64,000 bases of DNA from Bugula neritina (taxonomy: Eukaryota > Bryozoa > Gymnolaemata > Cheilostomatida > Bugulidae), in the NCBI GenBank assembly GCA_964035545.1, contig OZ037773.1, forward strand, positions 2,110,751-2,174,750, written 5' to 3'. The notes under the pieces are model-generated. The model saw nothing but the letters and a program-made list of their open reading frames with translations. It ran no database searches and had not been told where the DNA came from. Shown in pieces: positions 28,301 through 39,652 of the stretch (its first letter is position 1; every line of letters starts with the position of its first letter). Made by a program: the position numbers and the translations under genes.

Positions 28301-30071
28301 TTGAAAAGAGTTACAGAAATCATAAGTGAAGAAAAACATAAGCTATAGCTTATGTACTAACTATTCTATTTACAGATTATGGATTTTGAACTAAGTAAAG
28401 AAGACATGGAGATTGTGAAAGGAGTAAACAAGGAACTGAGGCTGTTTCAGTTCAACTATTATGGCAAGCAAAAGTATGCTTACATACTGTACATAATATA
28501 ATAAACACGGTCTAAGATAAAGTCAATGAACTAAAACTTCAGGGGGTTATAGACTTATAGTTCAACAGATAGGGTGATGTAATGTAACAGCTTAGTATTT
28601 GATAGGCAACTCTGCATACAGAAATTAATAATTTGTATTGTATGGTCATTTGCAGTTTCTCTCATCCATTTTTCCCATGGCCTGAGCTAGCAAAGTCCTA
28701 TCAACCAGGAGAAGGAATGCCCCAGCTATAAACCCTCATGAACACACGCTACGGACTAGGAACTTGAGCTAACCGTCTTGCCACTTATTAATCAGAATAA
28801 GCCCAAACACTGGCTGTAACTATCTAGATGAAGTTGCTGATACTTCTGTATTACTTATATTTGGTATGAGTAGGAATGGCCAGTGTTGTGAATAGTATGT
28901 AGTGCTACAACTGTTATAATATAAAATTTCCCATACACTGTGAGTCATAGAGTGTATTGTGTAAGTAGATTTATATACAGTTGGATGGGATTTGCTCTGC
29001 TTTGTTAGCGAAATATAGTGTTAGATAGTAGCAGACTTTTTATTGTTAGTCAACTTGTTGATAAAAAGCAAAGCCTCACCAAAAGAGCTAAAAATAACAG
29101 CATCTAACTTAAGGTTCTGACCACACTTTTTCACCACTGCAATGCAGAGTCTACATATTTAGTAGGAGTTATCAGCTCTCACCTGCATGCCCTTCGTACA
29201 AATGTAGCGATGTCTTCGTAGTTTGGTGAGAGAACAATGAAGGTAGTGGCTCTGGCAGGTCCACAAAAGCAATAGCAGCAGCAATTGCTATCTAGATGTT
29301 CAAGAAATACAAACCGCATAGAATGCTACTGAAAGTAATTTATTAAATGAATCATTAAATAAATCACAAGCATTGTACTTCATAGAGCGAAAGCTCCAAC
29401 TAAATACAACTTATCTTGAGGCTAATGAATGAACCCATTTCAGAGCAGCTTTAATAAGGGAAATGTTAATTATTACCTTCTTGTATAAAGAATAAAACGG
29501 AATTGTCTTTCTCTTTATCCGTCACCACATAGTGATTGCCAGTACAGGCCCAGTCTAGGAATATAAAAAACACACAAATGAACCTGCTGTAGCTTGGCAG
29601 AAAAGCTGCATGTATAGAGGTCAATGACGGGTCAGTCTAACTGTAGCTGATTGCTCAATCTCTATTATAAGTCATTCTACATCTTGCCATAGAAACTTTA
29701 TAGCAAAAATACTCATGAAACTGAGTGCAAGTTCTCCAAACATATAATAAAATGGTAAGTTATAAGCATAAATAAATAAATGCATGCATCTGTGCATCAT
29801 AGTCTATACAACATAGAAATATTCATATCTCTGTTTAAAACGATAATTGGCGGAGAAAAATGTTAGAAATTTTGATAAAGTTCTTTGTCAAAAATGCTGG
29901 ATAATCATTGTACCAACCATCAAGCTGCTTCTGTTTGTCGAGGGTGATGAGGAGGCCCAAACTTTTTTCTAATAATCCCAAAGCCTCTTCCGCATTCAGA
30001 GGAGTAACATTATTCGTCCATTTTCTTACAATTTGTCCCTTAGCTGGGGACTGTGTTATCTCTTTAGCCAT
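18429..30071 (-). CDS. Phospholipid scramblase, 253 aa, with a 9.6-kb gene-bearing intron
   Basis: Seven exons join in phase: 29918-30071, 29477-29554, 29183-29291, then across a 9,566-bp intron 19524-19616, 19210-19296, 18664-18764, 18429-18568. The start is the ATG at 30071, after an acceptor (CTTGCAG), so a 5' UTR exon lies upstream. Landmarks match PLSCR proteins: an N-terminal helix ([17 protein letters not shown]), GNHYVVTD, the Cys run [36 protein letters not shown] formed across the long intron, [34 protein letters not shown], the acidic loop [14 protein letters not shown] (equivalent to the Ca-binding loop) and a C-terminal hydrophobic helix ([16 protein letters not shown]). These proteins are membrane-associated and palmitoylated on the Cys runs. 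The Pro-rich N-terminus of many relatives is missing. Its C-terminal tail after the helix is longer than usual. Confidence 0.85.
19341..19372. repeat. (CA)n(TA)n microsatellite
   Basis: About ten CA then six AT dinucleotides, in the intron between scramblase exons 4 and 5. Confidence 0.9.
20170..20295 (+). repeat. Copy 2 of a dispersed ~125-bp repeat
   Basis: GAGGTGCAGTAATGGAAGAG, then AAAAAAGCCTG, ATGTAGCATAAGAAG, TTCTCGCAAAAATTTCAA and GCAGCCCC appear in the same order and spacing as at 2737-2860, with perhaps 75-80% identity by eye. It lies in the long scramblase intron. Confidence 0.6.
20914..21460 (+). CDS. Short single-pass membrane protein or upstream ORF, 66 aa
   Basis: Three exons join in phase: 20914-20984, 21163-21267, 21436-21460 (TAG). 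The protein starts with a strong hydrophobic helix ([20 protein letters not shown]) followed by a basic cytoplasmic tail ([21 protein letters not shown]). The last exon overlaps the ATG of the 321-aa gene at 21450 in another frame, so this may be the upstream ORF of one spliced transcript, or an independent small gene. An alternative acceptor at 21401 also reaches a stop just before that ATG. I do not recognise the family. Confidence 0.4.
21450..23487 (+). CDS. Unrecognised coiled-coil protein with C-terminal Cys cluster, 321 aa
   Basis: Exons: 21450-21783, 21953-22210, 22322-22492, 22923-23033, 23396-23487. Every intron is phase 1 and the sum is 966 nt. The N-terminus is basic ([18 protein letters not shown]) and is followed by [18 protein letters not shown], a small Cys motif. 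The middle is Ser/Pro/basic and probably disordered. Exon 3 ([19 protein letters not shown], then [15 protein letters not shown]) forms a coiled coil of about 40 residues. The C-terminus, [15 protein letters not shown], has basic residues and three Cys and could be a palmitoylated membrane anchor. Uniform phase-1 introns would allow exon skipping without frameshift. The gene lies on the opposite strand inside the scramblase intron. No family recognised. Confidence 0.72.
23488..24471. other. No gene recognised
   Basis: AT-rich DNA between the coiled-coil gene and the hAT-like element. It should contain the 3' UTR of the former. Confidence 0.5.
24472..24818. mobile_element. hAT-like MITE, 347 bp
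   Basis: Terminal inverted repeats are CAGGGCTTTCCAAC at the left and, reverse-complemented from the right end, CAGGGGTGTCCAAC. This is the classic CAGGGGTGTCCAA start of hAT (Charlie-type) elements. Subterminal GTGGCCC/GGGCCAC words (GATGTGGCCCCCACCC, ATGTGGCCCTCAAAG, GTGGCCCTTGCC) also fit. No transposase is present. The 8-bp flanks (ATCTAATG and TGCTAAGT) share only a CTAA core, so the copy is old. It sits between two nested plus-strand genes. Confidence 0.82.
25131..28731 (+). CDS. Aldo-keto reductase, 339 aa
   Basis: Eight exons: 25131-25202, 25697-25864, 26378-26494, 26720-26815, 27473-27696, 28006-28174, 28376-28473, 28656-28731. Phases agree throughout. It is a cytosolic NAD(P)H-dependent carbonyl reductase of the AKR1/AKR family with a TIM-barrel fold. 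The catalytic tetrad is present: Asp46 and Tyr51 in [14 protein letters not shown], Lys80 in VFVTTK and His113 in LYLIHFP, with the family's spacing. [10 protein letters not shown] and the cofactor-binding [15 protein letters not shown] follow. Exon 1 starts with a short NG-x-x-MP-x-x-GLGTWQ strand typical of AKRs. The tail ([12 protein letters not shown], ending EGMPQL) is normal for the family. The gene lies wholly inside an intron of the minus-strand scramblase. Substrate cannot be told from sequence. Confidence 0.93.
28732..29182. other. 3' flank of AKR and 5' end of the long scramblase intron
   Basis: No separate gene. On the minus strand, decoy acceptors exist at about 29138 (CATTGCAG) and 29086 (TTTTTAG); each would add only a short tail to scramblase exon 3 before a stop. 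They lack the conserved Cys-rich continuation found at 19616. Confidence 0.5.
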
Positions 30072-31510
30072 CACTTAGCTGCAAGTCAAAGGCAACACCA
30101 AATAAATGTCTAAACTCTAAAGCTTTACAATCCAAGGCTATATGATAAGATGACACAGAAAGCAATAAGCTTAAAAACCTCAACAACTTTTGTGAGTGCA
30201 AATATACAAATAAATTATCCATACCAGTTTCTGTATAGGACACCAAAAGTGTGTTGGCATTGAGATGAAGGCATCCACAATAATCCTTGCTCCAGTAACC
30301 CACAATGAAGTACCAACAACTGCAAGGATTTTCATATGTCAGCCTTACCAATTTAGAATAAAACTGAGATTCTAATTTCAAAAATCAATATTATCATCTA
30401 TTATATGAAAAGTTGGAGAGCTGTTGAAATTAATGAGATTTAATTACAAAAATGTTGTTGACCTACCAAGGATGCTTGAGAGATGACAGCTCAGCAAATT
30501 CATTTTAATAGTAATTTATTTTAAAAGGTAAACCGCCTGCTGCAGTAGTAACAAAACTAACCTTTGATTTCCACTTGCATGTTCATTACTCTTGCCATGA
30601 GCAAGTCTATAATATTTAAAGATTACTCTAGAAACATGATGAAGAGATTGCATGGCATATTATATATATGAGGGAGAATTCTTCACAACGCTATACTCTC
30701 ATATAAAAAAGAATAACCTTGTTTCAAAATATTTAAAGATGATGTAAAGACTGTTGTCTTTGTATCAGCTACCAACATTACCCCATAGGTATGCTTTCTA
30801 TGTGGAAACCATTGGCAATGTTTAGGTGCAACAGCTCAGATAGTTACTTGATGTTGATCAGATACATTTTTGAATTCTTTTCATGTTGTTGTAAAGTGAG
30901 AAATTGTCATCACTATACCTTCAGGTTTAGGGCAGGTGCAGGGCTTCATACAACTAGACATAATACTAGTTTTAATCATGAAACAAACTCAAACAAGAAA
31001 TTATATCTCTATATATCTAATCCGAATCAGAAAAGCAGACAACTATTGCTCTGCTGTTTTCATTTTCATTTTGTAAAACATGCATTAATAATACGAGTAA
31101 TTTGTTACTTGGCACCATTCTGAAATGTATTTTAAAAACATATAAAAATAATAGATAATGACACACTAGGACCTAGATATGGGTAAAGAGCTAGTAGCCT
31201 ATCACAACTGGCTTATAGAGGTCAGAGGTCAACAAAATATATTCAAACTCAGAACGTAAGTTTGTTAACCAGTTTATAGTACCAAAGGAGACATAGCTAT
31301 AGTTTGAAGCACCAATTGAAGAAATGAAAATCCTCCATTAAAAAATTAGCAAAATAACGAATGTTAATTTCTCACTACTGCACCAACTCTATTGCCAACC
31401 AAGCACTACTCTCGTGTAAAAAATTGCTGTATGAAGTATTGGAAAAACTCTGATATAAAAATAGCTTTCATGAAAAACATGCAAAATGCATGATCAATTA
31501 CAAAACAAGA
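30072..31510. other. Intergenic region, possible scramblase 5' UTR exons
   Basis: Between the leishmanolysin stop and the scramblase start. On the minus strand, spliceable pieces at about 30231-30325 (acceptor CTTGCAG, donor GTATGG) and 30552-30601 could be 5' UTR or alternative N-terminal exons. No conserved protein sequence is seen in them. Confidence 0.4.
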
Positions 31511-34500
31511 CTAAGGAGTTATAAAAATACTAACAAATATATTAAAACTATAAATATAGACTGATAAATAACAGATAAGTGAAGATGCTGCGTTATCTCC
31601 ACCTGTGATATTAGAGGAATGTACTTTAGGTGGCTGAGAGGTTCCCTGAGTAGATGTGCCAGAACTGAATAGTTTAGTAGCAGTAGTAGAAGTAGTAGAC
31701 GTAGTAGTAGTAGCTGCAACACTCAGCACATCAGAAAGACTGAGATCTCTAGGTGTACACAAGACATCAGATGCGGGGCATTGTATGGTGCCTTTCAACC
31801 CTTCAACCTTCAACACAACAAGTGCTCAAGTATTAAAACTGTACAAACTAATACGTAATGATAATTTTCAATTTATATTAGGCCGGCAAGGTGTGCCCAT
31901 ATTGAAAAGACAACTTCTAAATTTATTTCAGTAGTGTTTTCGGCTATAAGAAAATTGATCTAAAATACAGACTATAATAATATAAGTCCAGCTTCTGATG
32001 CTGCTATGGGTAGGCATGTAAACCAATGCCACCTCTCAACTGCCTAGCCTATTTCTATCAGAAAGCATGTGTGGGTGAGCAGACGCACATTTAGAACCGA
32101 TGAGTTCAGAATGAACTAATGGCTCTACCATTTCTGTGTCGAAGATAGACACACGACCAGGAAATCTGAAAATAACCAAAACCTATAAAAATACCACCAG
32201 GCAACCATCTGGCTCAGCTCTTCTTGGATTCTGGAAACATCTAAGCTTTGTTTCGAACAATCAAGAATGTCGCTGGACTACTAGACCAGCTGGGAAAAGC
32301 CCACAAAATCTTCGATCTAATCAGGTCTAGAAGAACCATCACTTTAGTATCCAAACTAAAGTTTGAGTGTACATAAGCTGTGCTCTCAGCCTACTAATCT
32401 CTGATGCAGAGAGTCAAAACTTTTTTTAACAGCTTCAAATTAGGATTCATTGCAGGTAAAATATGGTAAGACGAAATTACTAATGAGGATTTTTCAGAAT
32501 AACTGGTTCATAACCACTCTGATTTAGATTAAAGTGCTTCCCACCTACGTTGGGCCAAACATGTTCAGAGAATGCCTGCATATCGCATCTCTCGACTCTT
32601 GCTTAATGAGGTGCTGGAGAAAAGGACCAGACGCACTGGAAGGTCACGGCTTAGATTCAAAGATGCCATAAAACAGCATGAAAACTATAATACTGAGCTT
32701 GCTGCCTGGACTATCATATCTGAAGACCTGCCCAGCTACAGATGAAAAGGACATGCTGACTTTCACCATGATAGCAAAGACATTACAGACGTTGACTTAA
32801 GTAGCCACACATTCATAACAAATGCACACCAACCACCGCCATCATTCTGTGGACATGATAATAAAAAGTTTGTGCAAATTAAACATTTTCACTCGTTCGA
32901 ACCGTTTTACAGCTCATTTGTAAATATCGCCAGAATTTGTTTTGCTATAATACCTGCCAAATTTTATATGTCAAGATAATTTAATTTTTATTACGCTTTG
33001 TGTTGTTGTTATTAAATTATTTTAGCATTTGCAAATAGAAATATTTCAATCCACTCAATTTCTAAATTTATACCTTTAGTTGGTAAATTCTTCTTGGTTG
33101 TAGTCTATTAGCTTGTCATGCTAAACTTGAGTCAAACGGAAATATATTGAAATGCTTCTCTGGTAACAGAACACATGGTTGCTGTTCTGTTGAACCCAGT
33201 TAACACGAAATCTTTTGGAATATGAAAATAATCCAGAAATCAGTAATTTTCAGGTTTTAAAACAGAAGAGAACAATTTATGGCAGCTGTACATCATGTGA
33301 TATACACCATGTAGTATAAACTCACCACAATGGTGTGGTTGTGAGGGCAGCTGACCCAAGATCCATTGATGGACACTTGTAGCCCAGTCTGGGTGCACCT
33401 GCGCCTCAAACATGTGGGCTGACTGGTAACAGACTCAGTCTACAACATAAAATACAAAGCACTAAAACTACCCAATATGGAATATAGCATAGTATGTCAT
33501 TTCTTTGTAGTATAACTTGACAATATAACAGCCACATTCAACTTCATAATTACAAGAGAGTACAACATGCAAATCAAGATAACACCTGTTTAGTTTAAGC
33601 AGCTGAAATAGTGTCTAAAGATATCAACTAAGCATGCTTGCCCTCAAATTGTTATTTCTAAAGTTACTAAAACTTCGGCTGACTTAACAAGTTGTGGAAT
33701 AAATAGAAGACCCGAAAAAAATCAACAAAAGAATTTGCAGAAAATTACCGAAGTTGTAATTTAGCATAGTATATAGTATAGTTATATAGTATATATAATT
33801 TTAGAGCATGTATTAAAATAAAACGTAATTCTAACTTATCTTAACGAGCTAGCAACTTCATTAAAATAAACTATATAAATTATTGAATAAATAAAAAAAT
33901 TTTTCTTGTTTATTTTTAGTTCCTACTTATTAAATTGTGATATTATTAATTCTAATCTAAAATCAAACAGAAAGTAAAATAAAACAGGAAGTACACAAAC
34001 CTCGTGCAGACTAGACACAAAACATCTGCATTCCTGACAGAACTCCTCTAAACCGTCTGTGACAGGTCTGGGTGTAAAACAATCCCCCTGAGGGTCAGGT
34101 TTGTAGTATCGGCACATGGCTACTCTAGACTCGGTTGGTGTACACACCCCCTTGTGGAGGTGCAAATAATGGCATCCAGATTCCCCACTACAACATTGTT
34201 TTTTTCTGTAGGAAAACAGAGCTAAAAAGATCAACATCATTTAATGCCAGCTTGTTTCCATTTAAAAATTGTGTACGCATATTGAAGAGAAAAAAATTGT
34301 GCAGCACAACCAGAGCATAGTTTACTCAAAACCAAATCAGTTTATAATTATACAACAAAGTAATTTTTGCAAGAATCTACTGCAATAATTGTTCTCCACG
34401 CCTCCATATGCAGCATTGTTTCAGCTCTGCAACTGCCTAATTACACCTATGCAAGTGAATATTTGAAAGCAAAGACACTAAAAAAAATATGAATTCATCA

Positions 34501-37500
34501 ACTTAATTTCTGTAGCAAGGCATAACCTAACAGCTGCATAATTTTTCTTCGTTTATATTTTATATAATAAAACCAAGTCATCACTAGAAGATGTATTTAA
34601 CACAACCAGCCAATAGAAATAATTGTAGCTTGCATTAACGTGAACTTTGTTAGATTCATACAAGCTTAGAGGAGTAGAAAAGTGGAGGCCAGGCCACTCT
34701 TCTACTCCTCTGTTCAAAGAACACACTATATTCTATTAAATGTGTATTTTATGCTTGAATGAAAAGACAACTCCGACACTGAAAGGTCTGGCCCATAATA
34801 GGCAGTTTTCATACTGAGATGTTTGAAGATGATACCTAATACTCGGACAGTTAGGAAACACTGATACACCATTCCAGTATCTAGCTACACTGGATTTGCT
34901 TCCACTATCATTTAACAATTTAAAGACAAATATCTGTACAAATGCATTTACAGTTTATATAGAAAACCAAATGTGATTGGATGATTACCTCTAAATATTT
35001 GGTAACTTCAGTTACACCAGAGTAATACTTAAAGGAAAAAATGCTTCAGTAAAAAAGACACTTTCATAACAGACATATTAAACTCCTCCCATTTATTAAA
35101 CTCCTCCCACTCACACTACAATTCCCATTACCACTGAAGTGTAACACAAACCACATAATTCCCATTACCACACGGTGACATATTAAACACCTCCTATTGA
35201 TTAAACTTTTCTCACTCACACTACACTACTAGTTTTCTTGTGAGAAACAATTCAACACTAACACAAACTACTCCCTTCACATGACAAAAATAAACAGCAT
35301 GCTCTAGAGTCTAGCCTATAGGTGGAGCTGCTGCCAGGTAAATGAGAAATACCTTTGCTGACAGAGAAACCTGTCCTGGAGTTCACCATTGACAACCTTT
35401 TGACAGTAGTTTACGGGGTGAGCAAAGTTACAGCCAGAGTTCTTGCCCCACAACAAAGGTTGGGTGAGGTTGTCGGACACGAGGTACCATCCTGTATCCT
35501 TAAACCACGAGACGGTCATATTGTCCAACACCTGCATGTATGGCTGTAACATATGAAATATAAACACCTGTATGTATGGCTGTAACATATGAAATATAAA
35601 CAACTGTATGTATGGCTGTAACATATGAAATATAAACAACTGTATGTGGAATTTCATGCAACAATACCTTTGAATCAGAATACAAGAAAAATGACTATTT
35701 TTTCTAAATTTAAATTAAAATGAAAAACTTGGAAAATATTAAAAAATATTGTCATGTATATGGAAACACATAAACAGTGACAAGTTGGTGAAATAACGTT
35801 ATTCACAACTTGACCAATTCTTACAGATGAAAATGCACCGGGTATAACATAGAAAATAGGATCATTCACGCAGTACTTACTTTTATAACAAAACATGATG
35901 CTTACTTTACCAGAGAATGGTACTTACGGCTATAATAACGAATAATACTTACCTCTTTAACAAAGGGGGACATAAGTGACCCCATCATAGAAGTCCACGT
36001 CCAATGGTCTCCGGGAATGGGGTTCTGACGGGCCTGAAATCCATTATACAAGACAATCACAAGTTTAGTAAATGAGTCGCTAAAATACCCAGTGGGAGTT
36101 GCCCGCCTTTTTAAAGAACAATGACAAATTTAAAACAAAATAAAATTTAAAATAAATATATTACAAAATCCAATGCAAAATATAGTGCAGGCTTGATATA
36201 TTAAATAAACTAAACTAAATGAAAAAGTTTTTTTTTCAAAAAGTCAGTTTTGAAAATTAAAATGACAATGGACTTTGAGAAAGAACTCTTGGTAATCACT
36301 TATGATTGCAAAACAATTTGTAGTTTCATCATCTGCTTGATTATGCTGGAAATATCGTTAATTTATGTGGGAGTTGTTTGAAAAACAGCTTATACTAAGA
36401 GTACGACTACAACTGTCTCAACATATAAAACAGTTTAGAGCCCCATTAATTTACAATAAGAAAATCAAAGTTCGAATTTCTTCAATCCAAGAACATACGT
36501 GAGTTGCAAAACATGTACCAAAATACAAATATCGTATTGCTTTAGACACAAACAAAGCAGCAAATGCAAGTATTTTTATAAAACAGTACAAATTGACTTT
36601 AGGTTCTAACAGAATGGTTGTATATTGTACACAACAGCCAGAGCTACTAGCGGAGGAACGTACAGGGTTGGGTGATGCATGGACAGACCATACCGGCCCG
36701 TCATCAGGAGCCGTGTCACAGCCGAGGTGATGCTGCCAAGCCGTCAGCGCGTGAGTACTCTTTATTTCATACCTGTAGTCTGTAACATGTACAAGAGAAA
36801 ATAACTCTTGAAATACTCTGAAACAAACATGGATAGGTAAACAGGAAAAGGAAACACGCTCTCACAGGATATATAATGGTGACTCATACCGCTTTCAGAT
36901 AGGGAGTTGTCTCTCAACACATGCCATGGAAATTTATAGGAATCTGTGTAGTAGTCACTAAGAAACTTGCAGTCTAGCTGCCGGTTTGTGATCTCACAAC
37001 TCTGAATGAAGAGGTTGAGGCTGGACCCAAGGAAGCCCATTGAATGTAAAATCTCGTGGAAAATAGTCTACAAGTACACTGGTGATACACGGCGTGCACA
37101 TCGAAATAGTTTGCTGGAAGTTGTTCGAACATAAATAACTAGTATATTGTTTAACTATATTGTAGTGTATTGTAGATGTAAAACTGTGTTACTGTATTGT
37201 AGATGTATTGCTGTACTATGTAGATGTACAACTGTGTTACTGTATTGTAGATGTATAACTGTATTGCTTTACTGTGGATGTATAACTGTATTACTGTAAT
37301 ATGTAGATGTATAACTTTAGGCTAGCCACCAGCTACTGGCCAATAATATTATGTAATATATTCTATAATGTTCTGTGTATAATATATTGAAGAGGCTTAC
37401 ATCTTTGAGCTTAGCCTTAGAAACTGAGCTGAATCCATAAGGACACATATTGAGGAAGGAGGCTATAGGTCTCCCAAACTGATCTCTTTTGCATATTTTA

Positions 37501-39652
37501 GCAAAGCCTAAAATCCCAGCATTTTGGACATTCTGTAAAAGACAAGACAACTTCATGTTACAGTCTGCCATTTCATATCACCAAACTTAACTCAATCAGG
37601 TACGTGTAGTGTATCTAGACTTAGTACTGATGTATAGTATACCATTGAGCTCTACACATAGAGGCGTAGAATAATATAGTATGGGTTGAACGTACACAGT
37701 AGTCTAGAGACTTAGCGCTGACGTATAGTACAATATCTGTGTCGTTGAGTCCAGCCCCTCCTGGTATGTCTACTGTGTACTCTGTCTCACTGCTGTATAT
37801 CCTGAACTCTGCCATGTGCTCTGCAGGAATCTGTATGAATACATGACATGTACTACAGCCCTACTCTATCAGATGGCTATATAGAACTCAGTCTACCAGA
37901 TGGCTATATAGAACCCAGGCTATACAGGATGTGGGTTAGGGTGGTTACCTGGAAGCCCTCTCTCACTCCGCAGTCTTCACTCACAACTACGTTGGACCAC
38001 TTCTGGCCGCAGAGTCGCACACTGGACTGGAGGGGATTCTCACACAGTTTGGAGTAATCATACTCCAGCTTCAGAGTATCAGAGACAGGAAACACTGAAT
38101 AACAGAGTCAATGTGTCGCTATTTCAACATTACAGTGTATCAGACTACTGTGAGTTAACTGTGGGAGTGAAGTAAAGCTCAGCAACAGTCTACTGTAAGA
38201 ATATCATGAAGTGTGAATATAATATGAAAGTCTGTAATCCAATTCCCGTTAGGCAGTTAGCGCCATTAATTTTTACATAACATAATCACAGAAAAAATGC
38301 TCTCTGGTTATTTATTACATGTCAACCTTTAGCCATCAGATATCTGATCAACTGGTAAGTACTAATTTGTATAGGGAGAAAACAGGTTAAAGTTCGATCT
38401 CTGTTGCCCTGAGTCTGTCTTGGGAACAAACAGACAGTTTGATCTCGGGACAATCATTCACAGAAAATACCAGAATTTTCTGGTCTGAGTAGCTCAAACA
38501 CCAACAAAGTAAAAAAGCAAACTGTCGGTGAAAAATCACATTGCATCATCAAGTAGCAAAAATAAATATGAATACCTACTAGTGAAAATAATTTCTACTA
38601 GTGCCATTAGTATTTTTGTTGCATAGTATAATTCATCTTTATCAATTGTCAGAAGTGGAAGATGGTGTATCATCGTATTACACGGCAACAAGGTTGTAAT
38701 AAGCTGCTGAAGTTTGCAGTTTTAGAGTAATGAGAAGACAACTTAATAAGAATTAACTGTATTTTCACACAAATAATGAAACGTTAGCCATGAAAGATAG
38801 GTAACTCAAGATTTGGTAGTCAAATTTCTCAGCATGTTGTGCTTGCATAAGAAGAATCACAAAATTTAAAAGACAAAGTAATGAAGAAAAAAATCTTGAG
38901 CAAAGACGGTTTCAGTTGAATTGAAGAAACATAGAGTACTGTTAACATCACCACAGCGAGTTAAAACGATATGAACTATAACCATTATATGAAGGTGATG
39001 GACTGTGAGTGTTATTCAAATAGTAGAAACAATCTGAATTGTATAATCTCTTATTAGCCTACAGAAATAATATATTGGAAACGTCAGAACTGATATAAAA
39101 GATAATACATTAAAAAGCTGACCTTGAAGTAGTTGTCTGATCAGGTCAAGGCCATCAGATATAAGCTCTCTGTACAGGTCTTGTGATGAGACATCTGGAA
39201 GATGATGAGCTAAATCAACTTCATGAACATGGATTCTGATTGGACGAAACCAGCTGTGAAGGGGTGCAGCTCTACTACTCAGTGGGCCAGGTGGAATGAC
39301 ATAACTGGAATAAATTAATAAGTAATTCATTCAATTCGATTATAAGTCAAACTTGTGTTGCTATAGTACTGGCAGAATTCGACAAAATACTTTGGCGTGC
39401 TAAGTTAACCACTTTTTATAGAAAGACTTTAGATCTTTTTCGAAAAACTTGACGATCAAAGTTTTTTGTAAAGTGGTTTAGGAAAATATTAAATAACAGA
39501 AGAAGTAGTGATGTTGAGCACTGTGTTTAAACAAAACAACTTGACCTGTTGAAATCAAGTTACTATTCAAATAATACAAACCTGACTTGAGTGTAGTCAT
39601 CTAGAGCAGTGCAAAGGCAAATGGTGTTGATCAGGATGACAGCCAATATCAT
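31511..39652 (-). CDS. Leishmanolysin-like zinc metalloprotease (family M8), 601 aa
   Basis: Twelve exons join in phase: 39582-39652, 39123-39304, 37949-38094, 37696-37830, 37401-37532, 36890-37067, 36694-36779, 35953-36033, 35353-35531, 34001-34205, 33326-33439, 31511-31807. A signal peptide (MILAVILINTICLCTA) opens the protein. PIRIHVHEVD, DIVLYVSAKSLDYC and RPIASFLNMCP match animal invadolysin/LMLN. The zinc site is HEILH at residues 226-230 (TIFHEILHSMGFLGSS), with the third His at about 320 in GDHWTW and a Met 11 residues later, as in metzincins. VSWFKDTGWYLV...LLWGKNSGC and a Cys-rich C-terminal domain (CLRRRCTQTGLQVSING, GTIQCPASDVLC) follow. A Thr/Ser-rich linker leads to a hydrophobic tail (LICYLSVYIYSFNIFVSIF) directly before the stop, preceded by GGDNAASS: a plausible GPI-anchor signal, as in leishmanolysin. 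An alternative donor at the linker (ACAG/GTGGAG) could replace this tail. Confidence 0.92.
32535..32745 (+). mobile_element. Fragment of a non-LTR retrotransposon, C-terminal ORF end
   Basis: The plus strand encodes LRWAKHVQRMPAYRISRLLL, NEVLEKRTRRTGRSRLRFKD and AIKQH, then a stop at about 32742. This is the RWxGHVxRM...GRPxLRxKD tail found at the C-terminus of LINE ORF2 proteins that share this module. No reverse-transcriptase core remains upstream. It lies in the last intron of the minus-strand protease gene. Confidence 0.7.
35080..35215. repeat. Imperfect local duplication
   Basis: ATATTAAACTCCTCCCA-TTTATTAAACTCCTCCCACTCACACTAC recurs in diverged form 80-100 bp further on, with AATTCCCATTACCAC also twice. 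Intronic to the protease gene. Confidence 0.6.
35531..35645. repeat. 36-bp tandem repeat covering a splice acceptor
   Basis: About three copies of GTATGTATGGCTGTAACATA plus TGAAATATAAACAMCT. On the minus strand each unit carries CATACATRCAG, and the copy at the low-coordinate end is the acceptor of protease exon 9 (exon start 35531). Confidence 0.9.
37140..37318. repeat. Degenerate minisatellite
   Basis: Repeats of a 20-27-bp unit built from TGTAGATGTATAACTGTATT and ACTGTA, about seven diverged copies, in an intron of the protease gene. Confidence 0.8.
37861..37919. repeat. 26-27-bp duplication
   Basis: Two copies of CAGATGGCTATATAGAACYC separated by AGTCTAC, in the intron between protease exons 3 and 4. 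Confidence 0.75.

Noticed and set aside
29183-30071. A truncated scramblase pseudogene ending near 29100
   Set aside because: This was the first reading, but the matching downstream exons at 18429-19616 join in the same phase and complete the family motifs, so one gene with a long intron is simpler.
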